Source: Carya illinoinensis (lineage: Eukaryota > Streptophyta > Magnoliopsida > Fagales > Juglandaceae). Taken from it: 64,000 nucleotides of DNA. The notes under the pieces are model-generated. The model was given only the letters and a program-made list of their open reading frames with translations, was not told the origin of the DNA and did not search any database. The DNA is taken from positions 47,285,501 through 47,349,500 of the forward strand of contig NC_056752.1 of assembly GCF_018687715.1 (NCBI RefSeq). Direction: 5' to 3'. Below, piece by piece: positions 11,486 to 23,755 of the stretch. Numbering within the stretch: position 1 is the first letter of the stretch; each line of letters begins with the position of its first letter. The position numbers and the translations under genes were made by a program.

Positions 11486-12454
11486 ATGAGCGGAGGTGGA
11501 GAGAAGGGTTCAGCAACTACTAAAACTCCTGGAGATTTTCTCAAATCAATCCGTGGTCGTCCTGTCGTTGTTAAACTGAATTCAGGAGTTGATTATCGAG
11601 GTCATTCTATATTTCTCCTTTCCTTTCTTTTATTTCTCCTAAAGTTACTATCAATTATCATTGGTTTCAATAAGCAATGTGATGCATCCCATGCGTGAGA
11701 AATTTGCCTTGGGGTATTATGACATGATTTTGTATGGGAGGGGAAAATGCACGTGCAAAGAAAAGAAAAAGGGAAGTACTTGGCAAATATAGGTAGCATG
11801 CCATGCATTGGAAATTTGCCTCTCCCTTTTTCTCCTTTAAATTTGGGAAAGGGGTGAAACAGAACTTTTTGGGTAGCCAACTCCATGAGTGGGAACATGA
11901 ATTTGGGTTCTGGAGGGGAAGAGTGGAGTTGAGGCCCATGCGCTGGCAACAAGAAATTGGATTTTGTTTCTTCTTTCAAACAATAGAAGAATCCTATAAC
12001 ACCTAATAGCAGTAATGGGTAGAATCAGACCACCTATTGAAGGCAGAGGAATATGACCTAGCCATAAATGCCAATGGTGAATTTTGGGTTGACTGATGGT
12101 CGTTGCACCCTGAATTGTTTAATTTCAGTATGGACCGTTGAAACATACATTAATATATAATCTTTGTGTGCAGGCATTCTTGCATGTCTTGATGGGTATA
12201 TGAATATAGCAATGGAGCAAACAGAAGAATATGTCAATGGGCAGTTGAAAAATAAGTATGGTGATGCTTTCATTCGCGGAAACAATGGTACTTGAAGGAT
12301 TGCCGCATTAATTTATTTTTATTATACAACATATTTTTACCCCATACCATTATTATCTGACCAGTATATTGATGGTTGGGTTTTGGGTTTTCTCTTCGTT
12401 GGTGCAGTTCTCTACATTAGTACATCAAAGAGGACGCTAGCAGATGGGGCTTAA
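11486..12454 (+). CDS. LSM6: Sm-like protein LSm6 (U6 snRNP and cytoplasmic decapping ring)
   Basis: LSm6 is a subunit of the LSm2-8 ring that binds the U-rich 3' end of U6 snRNA in the nucleus, and of the LSm1-7 ring that promotes mRNA decapping in the cytoplasm. The coding exons are 11486-11600, 12174-12287 and 12408-12454, giving 91 residues, the usual plant length. The Sm1 motif is visible (FLKSIRGRPVVVKLNSG, then GILACLDGYMNIAME), followed by Sm2 with FIRGNNVLYIS. All introns have GT/AG ends and the phases match. The ATG at 11486 is the first after the deduced 5'-UTR acceptor, and the N-terminus MSGGGEKGS agrees with plant orthologues as I remember them. No defect is seen. The 573-base and 120-base introns hold nothing recognisable. 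Confidence 0.95.
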
Positions 12455-14444
12455 GTATCGAATTTTTATCAAGCCATATGAAGCCTCTGCAGTCATGTCT
12501 TTTTTTTTTTAATGTTTGTATTTGTAATGTAAGATGACGTGGATTTTGGAAATTCGAATTAGATACGGCTGCTCGAACTTGGACATGAAACCTTGTTACT
12601 ATCATGTGTAATGGAATGGGCTAGCTAGAGAAGCACTAGGAGCCGGTCGGGTGTCAAGTGGTTTTTTACACCAGCGAATAACAACATGCCACACATGAGT
12701 TTCAGTAATATTATGAATAGAGCGGCATGTAGCAGATCACTACTTTTCAAGACTGCGCCGGAGACCACAACTCCTCTCTTCTCTAGTTTTATCTTCTCTC
12801 TCCTCCTCCCACCACCCCCGTCGGCCTCCTCCCCTGTAGCTTTCGAAGAATCTGAGGGGTTGTTATTCCACAAGGATTGAACAGGATCATACAAATCAGT
12901 TCATTTGCGCATTTTATCAAACATCTTGCATCCATTCTCATTTCTAAATACAGCAAACCAACCCAGCAATCTAACCTTTCCTCATTCCATCACAACAAGC
13001 ATTCACCATTACAACACAGTAATCCTTTATCAGGTTCATCACAGCAAGTATTTACGCAGATTCATAAAAAATTACCATGGAATACACAACAAGAATCGGT
13101 ATAAACAAAATAGAAGAAAATTCTGAAAATCCTTCCAAGCATTTACGCTGCCTAATGTTCAAAAACAGTACTCAATTATCCAATTAAAGAAAATGACAAT
13201 TATAAGACACTTTGACAATTATAAGACTTTTGAACAAATTATGCATCGTACGTACGTGTTTCAATAGAAGAGTGTCTCAGAAGGGTCCAAAAAATGTATA
13301 AGATTTTGATGGTCCAGAAAATGGATAAGATTTTAAAACGTGTGGAATCGGAAGAACCGAACGAAAAAGAAGAAAAGGAAGAGCAGAACGAAAAAAGGGA
13401 GGTAGAACGGGGAGAGGATAAGCAGAAGAGAGGAAGAATCAAGAGAGAAGAGAGAGAGTCTCAAGATTTTTTACACTAAGATGTGGTTCATTGTAAGACA
13501 AATACACCTACCACATGCTGTGTTCCTACTGGCTGGTGTGAATATGAGTTGGACACCCGACCGTTTCTGAGCTTTACTCGGCTACCAAATGTCTTCAATG
13601 AACTCTCTCTCTCGCAACACCGTATTTATATTATGATTTATGGGTATCATTGCCTTAAGCTTGCAAGGAATGTCAATGATACCGATGTCAATTCTGCTGC
13701 CTTCTACTTAGCAATGAACTGCAGATTTTACTCGAATTTTAGTCAACCGGGATAAGCACATTGGTTGGGGACAGGTCTTCAGCTTGTTGCACATTCTTGT
13801 AAGATGACGGAGGTCTCATTTTAATTGTTCTCCGTTTAGTTTAGCGTTAACGTTTCTGAAGTCAAGTTTGCCTTAAATTTGAAAATGACCAAAGCTTGGG
13901 AAGCATGATCTGAGAACGGCCTGACGAGGGTGAACAACGCCAATTATTAAATCTTCAATAATTCTTCCACCTTTCATTTTGTATGCAAAATGGACAGTAA
14001 CTTCATGGGTATAAGCTCTTGGAAAGTTCGACTCGTGACCTATTTTTATGAGGATTTTCTTAATATCTACAATGCAAAGGAAGGAGAATAGATCTCAAGT
14101 AGTCAAAGAGTATTCCTTTTGGAGTGAATTGGATTCACTTGTAGACCTAATCTTCCTCTTACAATCATTTCAACATAATATATATTTTCTGTTTAGAGGA
14201 AAATTAAATAAGGGAACCATGTCATAAGAAATGAGTTCTTTAACTATGGTGAACGATCATATTCTATTCAAGCTTATAATATACAGCTTGCCAAAGCAGA
14301 CATTATATAAAATTTAACATCATCAAACAAGTACATAACCGAATCACACATTTGTGATGCCATCACAAGATTTCATATGTCCGTTCATCAATGGTTCAGA
14401 TACTCATCAATTGCTACAAAAGCGTGTATTCAGTTAGGAAGGGG
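12455..14444. repeat. Gene-free stretch with an inverted-repeat element candidate (12650-13565)
   Basis: There is no gene I can support. Two arms of about 60 bases are inverted relative to each other: 12650-12705 (CCGGTCGGGTGTCAAG, then TTTACACCAGC) and 13510-13565 (GCTGGTGTGAATATG, then GACACCCGACCG). Both arms are flanked on the inside by CT/GA-rich DNA. This suggests either one TIR element of about 0.9 kb or two copies of one small element in opposite orientation. The right part (13750-14440) is the 3' flank of the BT4-like gene and shows no further structure. Confidence 0.45.
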
Positions 14445-17400
14445 TCACAATGAACCTGTGCGCTGACTTGAGAATGGTCCTAGCGAATTCTTTGCTGCTA
14501 TCACTTTCCTGACCAACAGTTTCCACCTACCCTCGTCTTTCTTGGTCTGCTGCTGCATTTTTTCCTTGAAATGCCTAGTAGCAGAGAGAAAAAAGTATAT
14601 GTTATTTAGCAACACCGATCCGACATCAATAAACTTATATACGATTTATGGAAATTTCTGTATCTGGCAGTGGGATTTTCACCTTATCAATTTCTTTCCA
14701 AATAAGATATCTATCTACTTTTTTCCCCTAACAATGAAGGATATGGAGGCCGAAATGGCAGTTTCACACTTACCTACAAAGAGGGACCTTGCAAGAATCA
14801 GGCTCACTGCATATCCGAGAATGCAATTCAAGCAGCTGCCACATGCGTTTGCAGTGAACGCATCCACCAGGAACCCGGGTCTTACAACTAGAGAAATGAC
14901 GGACTAAAGTCTCAAGCCCTCTGCAAGCTGGGAAACCACAAACAACCTGGCTTCCTTTAAGCACTTTGTCACGCGGTCCTATTGTTCTACACCCATCCCT
15001 ACATATGTGAATGAGGGCTTCCATTGCCTCCTGCAATTGTAGGTACACCTTTTTCTCTTCAATTTTCTTCCACCGCTCTTCCTTTCTCTGAAATAAACAA
15101 TTGAAACTAAGATCTTAATTTTAAAATAAATTGAAAAAGGATTTAAGAGGAACAATCTGATAACTATATATCACCCACTCAACATTCTTATCAATTCTAG
15201 GAAGTCTCTGCATCAATTGCTTGTTGATTAGTGCCTTATATGACACACTCATATCTCATATCTTTCTTTTTCATATTAAAATGAGTATAGAACATGAGAA
15301 AATCTTAAATGTAGTAAAAAACTACAGCAGTTATTAGACTGGCTACCAAAAGAAAAAATTTAAATGAAGCAAAAGTCAAGCCGATGATTGTCAAGAATAA
15401 TAAAACGTAATTGTCAACAAGCAGAAAGGTAGAGGGTCTCCAAGGATAGAGAAAAGTCGCAAATAACCTTTTATACTAAAGCATGATGAAGACAGCTATG
15501 GAATAAGATTTATCAATAACTGTTTTAGGGAAATATAAATAAAGAAAGTGACAGCAACAGAACTTACCAAATTCAATTAAAAAAGTAGAATTAAAAAGAA
15601 TCAGGATGTATTTATAATAGGAGTGCATTCGGATGTTTTTATTTAGGACTTGCCTAACACAAAGCCCTAATAAAAGAGGAAAATCTGCTAAAATTATATA
15701 TCATAAAAAACTATGTTCAAAAGCATAATTAGAAGGTAGATTTAGATCAAGACTAAATAAATGAATGAATGATTTCTCACACACTGACCAAGTAGATATT
15801 CTGCTGTGGTAACTTTTTTTTTTTATTGGCACCGGATGTCCAGGAACATCCCGATTAATCCCAGGAGTGCACAGGTCCTCGGCAAGGAGTTTCCCACAAG
15901 TGTACCTCAGGTAATTCAAGGAGAGAATCCCTTAGTCCGATGGTCCCTAGAGATTGTTTGCACCCAAGGGAATTTGAACCTTAGACCTGGGGGGAGCATA
16001 CCCCCAAGCCCAAGGCCTTTACTGCTGCGGGAATATGTTCAGCAGATTCTAACAACTAGTAAACGAAAAAAGAGAGAATCATTTTTTTCTCCCATCATGA
16101 TAAACTATATTAGATGATAAACCAAGAAGTTATTATACTGCAACCCATTAGTTGGTTGTTCAGCAGGTATCTACCATATAACCAACACAAAAATTTTCTA
16201 TGTTGCCTTGTTTCCAAATTCAATGGATAATTAATTGAGATAAAATTAAGGAAAACAAGGAGAGCACATTAAATTCCACCAATTTCTCCATGCTTTCTTC
16301 ACGACAGGAACATCACGCAACTTTTGCACATTTTCTTTTAATGAAGTACAAAAAAATGAATTGGTTTGAAGAAGGAACAGGAACTGACTTACAGCATCCG
16401 CCTCAACAACACACTCCAGAAGCTCTTGTTCAAGTGCAGGATTAACACGTTTCATTACTCTCCAGCCTTCAGTTAAAGGTATAGTTTTGAAGTTTCTGAT
16501 AATTATACGGACACAAATGAAAGTGAGCCGTGGTGCATCACAGTTTCTTGCTAATTGAAGCACATCTATTACGTTTTCTTTGGTCAGCCAGCCCTGCTCC
16601 AGAATATATATGCAAACTCTTTTCAGCGATGGAACTGAGTAGCAGTGAGACAAAACCATCAAGTGGAGAACATACTGCTTCATTTCTTCCTCTTCGTAGC
16701 TGCATTAGAACATTCAAGAAGAAATAAAATTAGGAACTTTAGCCATAATAGCTAACAGAGTGAATGAAGATGCAAAATGATAGAAAGAGACGCCTCCAAC
16801 ATACCAGGATGAGTAAAGAAAACGAATAAAAGCGTAGGCAGCTTGATAAGGCACCCCGGGAATCTTGATGTATTTCATACCATTCCTAACTTTTGCTTGC
16901 TGAAGAATGTTCCCCAGCACTGGAGATGCAACACTCTGCACACGAAAAATACAGCCAATAAGCCTTTAGCTCCATCCCTGATGGAATTAATTTCAATGGT
17001 CCCATAGCCTCTTTTATACTGCCCCATTGCCCTTTTTAGAATTTGAACGGGCAGCAATTTCTTCAATATAATATTTTCAAGTGAAAACTTCACAGTTCAC
17101 ACCACTGAGGTTTTGGCCGACAGTCAGATACAAGTAGGAAAAGGGAGGCATGGTTAACTCACCAGAACACTGGAATGAGCCAAAATATATGATTTGTCTG
17201 CAGTGATAACGTATACATCTGAACCATATCCTTCCTTGAAAAGCTTTTCCCATATATCTCTTGTTTCTTTCGGGACAGAGCTACAATCTGACAGCCTACT
17301 GGAATTTTTTACGGTACGAAAGGATTTACCAGGGAAAGGTGGTGGTTTAGGAAGATTACATTTAGATAAAACAGAAGAGGAAGGAACTTCCTGCATGGTA

Positions 17401-17504
17401 AAAATATTGGCAGGGTTATCATCCTCTAGGTTTATATTAAAAGATCCACAGATGGATTCACCAGTCGAGGGCATCCATGGAGAGTTAATATCCACTGAAG
17501 TCAT
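14445..17504 (-). CDS. BT4: BTB/POZ and TAZ domain protein, BT4 type
   Basis: BT proteins are plant-specific BTB-TAZ scaffolds; family members are known to bind calmodulin and act in the nucleus and cytosol in hormone, stress and nutrient responses. Five coding exons were deduced: 17163-17504, 16805-16935, 16393-16699, 14774-15087 and 14445-14574, totalling 407 residues, with consistent phases and GT/AG borders. The BTB domain starts near residue 83 ([15 protein letters not shown]) and runs to about 200. A BACK-like helical part follows ([19 protein letters not shown]). The TAZ zinc finger is in exon 4 (about 272-365), with its Cys/His pattern intact ([34 protein letters not shown]). The tail [19 protein letters not shown] is the basic helix known as the calmodulin-binding part. 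The wording is closest to Arabidopsis BT4. Intron 3 (15088-16392) contains a SINE-like copy. Confidence 0.92.
15813..16030 (-). repeat. SINE-like copy 2
   Basis: A minus-strand copy in intron 3 of the BT4-like gene. The A tail (T run, 15813-15824), the body and the B-box-like GGTTCAAATTCC (about 15971-15982) are present. The A-box end is cut short after GGCCTTTACTGC. It is very similar to copy 4 by eye. No convincing target-site duplication was found. Confidence 0.75.
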
Positions 17505-17780
17505 TTACCACTAAGATTTATGTAGTACTATCAGCTTCCAATAAAAGATCTGCAGAAAAGATGAAAAGGGTAATATTAAAAAAGTGCTGCTAATTAAACT
17601 ACAGTCCAAAACGATACTAAAAGAGCCTCAACCATATAATGAAAACGAGCCCCAATGTATTTATAATTTATTGATGATATTGGTGCAAAAATGACTATGT
17701 TCGAAACTACTCTAGATATTCAATACAGATCGACTAAATGGTATCACACCATAACTTGGGTACCGTCCTCGTCTTTATTA

Positions 17781-17805
17781 GGGGGGGGGGGGGGGGGGGG
17801 GGGGG
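17781..17805 (+). repeat. Homopolymer of 25 G
   Basis: There are 25 consecutive G on the plus strand (C on the transcribed strand) inside the deduced 5'-UTR intron of the BT4-like gene. Such a run is rare in plant DNA. It can form G-quadruplexes and is also a common site of length error in assemblies. Confidence 0.95.
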
Positions 17806-17837
17806 TGGTTGGTAATGCACCACAATGTGAAACTTCT

Positions 17838-17950
17838 TCAGAGAACGAAATATCAAACAGAGCTAAATAAACAAAACAGAAACTCCCGTAATATCAAACA
17901 GAGCTAAATAAACAAAGTTACAAAACAGAAACTCCCGTAATACCAAACAG
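17838..17950 (+). repeat. Short tandem duplication, about 53-bp unit
   Basis: The phrase ATATCAAACAGAGCTAAATA followed by ACAAAACAGAAACTCCCGTA occurs twice in a row. The second copy has a few extra bases, and a third partial copy starts ATACCAAACAG. Confidence 0.8.
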
Positions 17951-18683
17951 GAAAAGCATCAACTAGCGAAACGATCACAAAGTTGCTTTGCTCTGAGGTT
18001 ACAGACAGCTTCTATTCCCCAAAGGGTATTGCTACCATGCCCCCTAAATTTGCTCGCTTGGTGTTCCTTAGTGCAAATTACACTTTTCTTATCTTTTTTT
18101 TTTTTTTTTTTGCTTTTTATTTCAAACATGTTTAAAACATTTAAAAAAAAATATCAATTAATGGTCACATTTTTAATCAGTAAACAAAAATAAAAATTAA
18201 AAATTAAAAAAAATAAATGTATGAGCCGTAACCAGTGGACAAAATGAGAGAACATAATAACATTATTCATTTCACAAAATAAACCCCAACACCAAGAAAC
18301 CTTAAACCCGTCAGTCAGGACAGTTCCCAAGCCTCTACCCAAACCGAGCCGGATATATCACTGAAAGAAAAATAAATGGGTTGAATCCATGAATCTATCG
18401 TAAATCTTGCACGTGCCATTCACACGGGCGTCAGTTACAAACGATATCCATTACAGTAAAAGGAGTCAACGCGTTCAAGGAACTATTCATAAAGGGATCC
18501 TCCGAAAAAGAAAACCGAAAAAAGACTAACAAGGATCAAAGCAATTTTTTGGCCAAGTAAAGCAATTGTTATTTTCATCAACGATGAAACTCGCAAATGA
18601 TCCGTAATGACTAATAATAGATGAAGAACATCTCGGTCTCCCATACAAGTTATTTCCTTTTGCTTTCTTAGTTTCTCGGCAAT

Positions 18684-18730
<47 letters not shown>

Positions 18731-19483
18731 TTAGAAAAGGCCGCAAATCTTTTCAGAAAAAAATCAAGAGTTGCGCTATTTTCCGCGAAGTTTGAGTATA
18801 TGGAGCTAAGGAACCTGAAAAATAATTGAAAAAATACAATTAAAGAATTAGAATCACAAATAAATCATTTCTAATTTTATTTTTTTTTCAGATGAATCTC
18901 ACACGGTATTTCCATTTCTAAACGAAAAAAATAACAATTTTAGGGAAAATTGCAAAAGAAAAAGCAAATTCAAAGAGAGAAAATTTGAGTCCAGATTATT
19001 TTCTTATTCTTCATCTTGAGTATACTGTGTCCTTTGCAACAATAATTAAAAATTTAGGAAACAGTGAGAGAGAATCAGAGCTGGAAAACATCGATTTAAA
19101 CTGCTTCGAAATGAATAAATTTTAAAAGTAACAATAAAAAAAAAAAAAAAACTACAGGAAAGAAAAACAAATCGAACAAATAGTATTTAGTCTTGACGGA
19201 GGAGAACGGGAGGTACCTTTTCTTAACGATATTGAAGAAACGTAGAAACAGCAAGTGATAAGCGGAAGCTTTTGGAATTTTTTTTAAAAAGAAAAATATC
19301 TCGAAGTGCATGAAAAAAGGCTAGGTTGTGAGTATCTGAACTACTTCTTTCAGAGCAAGCAGGTCGTTTCTAGAGAGAGAAGAGGGTGCCGACGAAAGCC
19401 AAACGAGGAGGTTGGAGGGAGACGTACGTGCGCTTCGAACAGGAGGGAAAGACTAAATAGAGGCACGTCGTTTGTTTTTTATA

Positions 19484-20280
19484 GCAGGTTGGCCTAAAAA
19501 AAAAAAAAAAAACCCATCCATCCATCGCTTTGTCCCAACTACGAAGTCCTGACTCCTACACGTTGCTTCTTTTTTTCCTCTCTTTTTTTAAAAAAATATT
19601 TTTACGGCAACTTTATTTCATTTTCATCCCCATTTAATAATAGAAACATAGTTTTAACATAATTTAATGTAACGTCAGTCATTAATAATATACACTATCA
19701 TCTCATTTAATAATAGAAACATAGTTTTAACATAATTTAATGTAACGTCAGTCATTAATAATATACACTATCATCTCACGATATAATATATTTTTTTAAA
19801 AGATAAATACTTTAATTATAAATTTTTTAACTGACGTAGATTAAAATTATACATTAAATTATAAGATTATTTTTATAATAAAATAATTTTAACATATTGT
19901 ATAAAGTCATATAAATTTATGAATTTATTTTTATATACCATTTTTATGATTTAACACTTCTCTTTTCTAAATACAAAATTAACATGAAAATATTGGTTTG
20001 GCAGTTATATAATAACCACTCAATAAAGGGCTGGTTTGTTTACATGAAATCAAATTATCTTATCTTATCTCATATAATTATTACAATTTTTTTAAATTTA
20101 AATACAAAATATAATAAATAATTCAATCTTTTCAAATTTTAAAATAAAATTAATATTAAAAAATTAATATTATAATAAAATTTTACTTAACTTTTAATAA
20201 AATATCTTATATCATCTTATTTATAATAGATAACTAAACCATGCCAAAAAAACACTTATTTGTTATTTGTTGACACCTTG
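19484..20280. repeat. AT-rich stretch with a 73-bp tandem duplication (19631-19778)
   Basis: The unit beginning CATTTAATAATAGAAACATA is present twice back to back (19631-19703 and 19704-19776) and appears identical, so the duplication is recent. Beyond it, 19800-19980 resembles the AT-rich MITE seen at 45165-45300 and 59075-59245, and 20030-20240 looks like a member of the GATGAGATGAG MITE family. No gene is seen. Confidence 0.8.
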
Positions 20281-20907
20281 CATGTAATAATTTTCTTCTT
20301 TTTGTATTAAAAGGCGAGATTATTACGTCAAGTCTGATGTAAACTCGGCTATAGCATTTTTTTTTATATATATATATAGAATAATAATTTCAATATATAT
20401 ATATTTAAATATGACCCATCATATTCGTTTGGAAGAAAAAGCACACATTTTGTTTTTGGTGGAAAGATAATTGCTTAAATACATTGGAACTGCCTTAAAA
20501 GCCGAAGGGTCAGCAAATTGGGATTTGACATGAATTGCTTTTGAAGTTTGAAACCCAAGGTTTGGTTTAGGTCATAAACCGAGGTTTCGAAGCTTGACCC
20601 TTGATTAATTTCCTCTGTTTGGTTTAAGGGCAACTAATCTGATCGAAAGTCGGTAAGAAAATTCCAGGACAGAAAGCACGATGTGACCCAATCTTCGTAA
20701 CAAGATATAAAATATAAGGTGGAGGCCTGGCTTCAAATTTAGTGGAGATATGACCTTGATTACACTGAACTTAACTCAATGGTAACAACACCACTCTAAG
20801 TGAAAACCAAACAACTTGGGTGGAGACCAGATGGACCTTCACCTAATAATTGTACCACACCAGATTAAAGTTAAATAGAGATAAGCAATTTGATTTTCTT
20901 CAAAATT

Positions 20908-21062
20908 TATATTTACAAGTTAGTGGGTAAGACATACACTCTATGTTATTGACATGTTCATGATTTAATTGGTAAGATTTAATTTTAAACTTCTCTTGCC
21001 AATCAAATCATGTCATTTCAGCAATATAAAGAGTATATATTTTATACTGACTTGTAAATAAC
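20908..21062. mobile_element. MITE-like inverted repeat
   Basis: The left arm TATTTACAAGTTAGTGGGTA pairs with the right arm, which ends TACTGACTTGTAAATA. The pairing extends over about 60 bases per arm with mismatches, and the arms meet at a short centre around GGTAAGATTTAATTTTAAAC. The surrounding 20280-22390 shows no gene. Confidence 0.6.
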
Positions 21063-22394
21063 ATTGCTCTATATGTAATTTTAGTTCGAAGACTTAAATA
21101 TAGATCATAAGAAGTCCAACGAAGTTTAGAGGATCTTCTTCACCAACCGATAGATTCTTTTTAAACATTCATGATAAATGAAGTTTTTTAAATTCTCTGC
21201 CCTCCTTGCTTCAATTAAAGATGGGGCATGTTGGTCAAGTTATGTCTTAAAAAGGGGAAAGAGAAGAAATGTGCAATACAAAAGGAATTAATTAAGGGAC
21301 AATCAATGCAGTAACTACTCCTCAAACTCCTACACAACTTACCTTTCATCGATTATTAAATTCTGCTAATTCTTAGGTCCATGCCTGCACCTCACCTCCC
21401 TAGTATTTCATTAAAAAAATATAAACTAAACCCAAAGTTCTCTCTCCATTGTCTGGCAAATCTAGGTATAAGACTTGCAGGGTACTCTTCACCCCAGAAG
21501 TGTATGATCATTTGAGTCTGGGAAATTCCAGTTAAAAGGGCATGAAATCTATGAACATAGAAAAATGCTTGTACAAGCTGCTAAGACATTGCTGCATTTG
21601 TTGGTTCTCTGATTCGGATATGTTTCCTACCCAGTACTCGTACTTTGATTAATTTAAAGATACGTCCAGCTTTGAAATTTGGCTATATTTTCCAAGGTTT
21701 CAAAGCATGCCCCAGCCTTCTAATTTTCTTCCTCTGACGCATGCAGATTGAATAATATTGTAATGAAAGGGACGCGAGTCCAATTGCCAAAAAGTGTCGG
21801 ACGTAGAGATAATGAATCAACTTTAGGTTTTGCTTACATATTCAGTATTGAAACAGCGGTTGCCAACCAAATATATACGTGGCTTGAAATATGTTGTTGA
21901 GCAAAAGATTCTTTTGAAAAGTTCAAAACCCTAATATCGTTGACAGATCGATCGATGTACTACCATCCGGTTCGTTCGACGTCATACATAATTCTTGGAC
22001 GCATGCCTTCTCTTTCTTTGTATTTCTCTCCTAAATTCGAGCCATTTGAGTAGGTTGAGTTGTACCATGTTTTGACTCAGGAATGACGAGGTATTTTTTT
22101 TGTTCATTCTTTGTACATAAACCCAGTGCAGAGCCACGTTGGTGGCTCCCCCAGAAATTGAAAATATATATATGTTAATTTTTTTTATTTAATAAAATAA
22201 TATTAATTTATTATGTATTGGCACTACTCTAAAAATTATTTTAGCACATCCATAAAATTTAATCTGATATAAAAATAAAATAAATAAAACACATCTCATA
22301 TAAAATAAAATACATATTTTTATTATAAATAAAATTTTAAAAAGAAAATTCTAATTATAACTGGTAGTATTTCTAATCTCTTTCCATCCTCTAA

Positions 22395-22790
22395 AACATT
22401 TCAATTTCAAAATTATGGCTTACGGCAATATGCTAGACTGTCAGTTACAGACTAGCATTTCTTTCGCACACGGCACAGTACCATACTTCACATCTCGTCC
22501 TTCACATTTATGTCGAAAATTGGTAGAGACAGAGAAATCAAAGACATATTATCTTATTAATATATTGATTCGTCTAATTTTGACTCTTCCAGTGTCTATT
22601 GCAGCCAGTGAATGAGCATTTTTAACTATAAAAATTGTTAAAATAAGGTTTCGCAATAATATTAAAGATGAATTCTTAGCAAATAATTTAATTGTCTATA
22701 TTGAAATAAAAATAGTTAAGAATTTTGATTGAAATTCAATATTTGATAATTTTGTTTGTTTAAAAGAACGCAAGTTACAATTTTAGATAT
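22395..22790 (+). pseudogene. hAT transposase C-terminal remnant
   Basis: The plus strand encodes LCRKLVETEKSKTYYLIN, then LIRLILTLPVSIAASE and a TGA. In another frame or after the stop it continues with AFLTIKIVKIRFRN, FLANNLIVYIE and FVCLKERK. This order matches the hAT dimerisation domain at the end of plant zinc-finger MYM-type 1-like (TTF-type) transposases, where the text usually reads LPVSTATTERAFSAM. The rest of the transposase is absent and several stops are present, so it is a fossil. Its flanks (22140-22390 and 22800-23000) are AT-rich. Confidence 0.75.
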
Positions 22791-23296
22791 TTTGTATTTC
22801 TTTTATTTAATATATTTATATAAATGTATTTATATTATTTCAATGGTATATTGTTCTTAACATATTAAATACTTTTTTAATATATAAGTTGTATTAAACA
22901 TATTTTATTTTATTATAAATTTTTCTATCAGATTATTATATATCGTAAAAAAATTATATAAAAATAGAATAAAAAATATTTTATATATATTGTTTTAATT
23001 TTATTTAGCTCCATAGATTAAATTCTGACTCCGTCGTTGCATAAACCCACTTTATCAACCTTGTCCTCCAAAGACTCCCATAAAATATTGAAATTACCTT
23101 GCTCGGGAAAAAGAAATTCATTGTAATAATTCATGACTCGAAAAAAAAAAAAATTTAAAAAAATTATTATTAGGTATTCTGTCGCAAACCATAGCCATAG
23201 GAAGAGTTGAAGAACAAACCAAGTCTCGATAAGCACGCGTCATCCACAACTTAGACCGAAAGTCACGTAATCATATAGTCTAGTAATATTTTATAG

Positions 23297-23512
23297 AGAA
23301 ATACTTTTTGCAGTCAGGAGATGCAGTCGGCGTGCAGTCGATTGTAAAAAAAATTAATACGGGACCTACATGAAAAAAAAAATTTATTTTATAACTTTTT
23401 ATAATTCATGTAGGTCCCCTTGAATATAAAAAAATTTTTTATAATTTTTTTTTATTCATTCCGTACAGCCGACTGCACGCCGACTGTATATGGCGACTGT
23501 ATGTAGCAAAGC
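23297..23512. mobile_element. MITE, CAGTCG family, copy 1
   Basis: It begins AGAGAAATACTTTTTGCAGT and ends with GCCGACTGCACGCCGACTGT followed by a diverged tail. The inner part is palindromic around CATGTAGGTCC. It shares its ends and body with 44868-45086. Confidence 0.75.
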
Positions 23513-23544
23513 TGATATTTTTAAGAGACGAAGGACTTAAGGGA

Positions 23545-23755
23545 GGTTTGATAATGCGTTTGGGTAACTTTAGATGTGATAAGATAAAAGTTGAATAAAA
23601 TATTATTAAAATTAAAATTTTTAATATAATTTTTAATTTAAAATTTGAAAATTAATTGAATTATTTATTATATTTTATTTAAAATTTTAAAAAAATTATA
23701 ATGATGAGATGAGATTAAATGAGAGTGTTTGTTAATCCAAATATACCATTAAGTA
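23545..23755. mobile_element. MITE, GATGAGATGAG family
   Basis: It starts TTTGATAATGCGTTTGGGTA and ends ATGATGAGATGAGATTAAAT followed by GAGTGTTTGTTAATCC. The AT-rich core includes AAAGTTGAATAAAATATT. Similar segments lie at 20030-20240 and 62540-62880. No coding capacity. Confidence 0.6.

Larger units (their letters stand above)
17505..19483 (-). promoter_or_regulatory. BT4-like 5' UTR, 5'-UTR intron and TATA box
   Basis: The minus strand has TATAAAAA at 19476-19483, with a leader below it. A donor AAAAG|GTACCT at 19216/19215 and an acceptor TTCTGCAG before 17549 define a probable 5'-UTR intron of about 1.67 kb. The short second UTR exon is 17505-17549. The leader contains CACGTCGTTT-like half sites (19464-19473, plus-strand reading). 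The intron holds a 25-G run, a short tandem duplication (about 17838-17950) and a (GA)n tract (18687-18726). No transcript evidence was available. Confidence 0.55.

Noticed and set aside
13294..13479. Lys/Glu-rich 61-codon frame
   Set aside because: It is a GA-rich stretch inside the inverted-repeat element, without a domain or splice context.
14542..14907. Plus-strand frame of 121 codons
   Set aside because: It is the shadow of exons 4 and 5 of the BT4-like gene on the other strand and crosses an intron.
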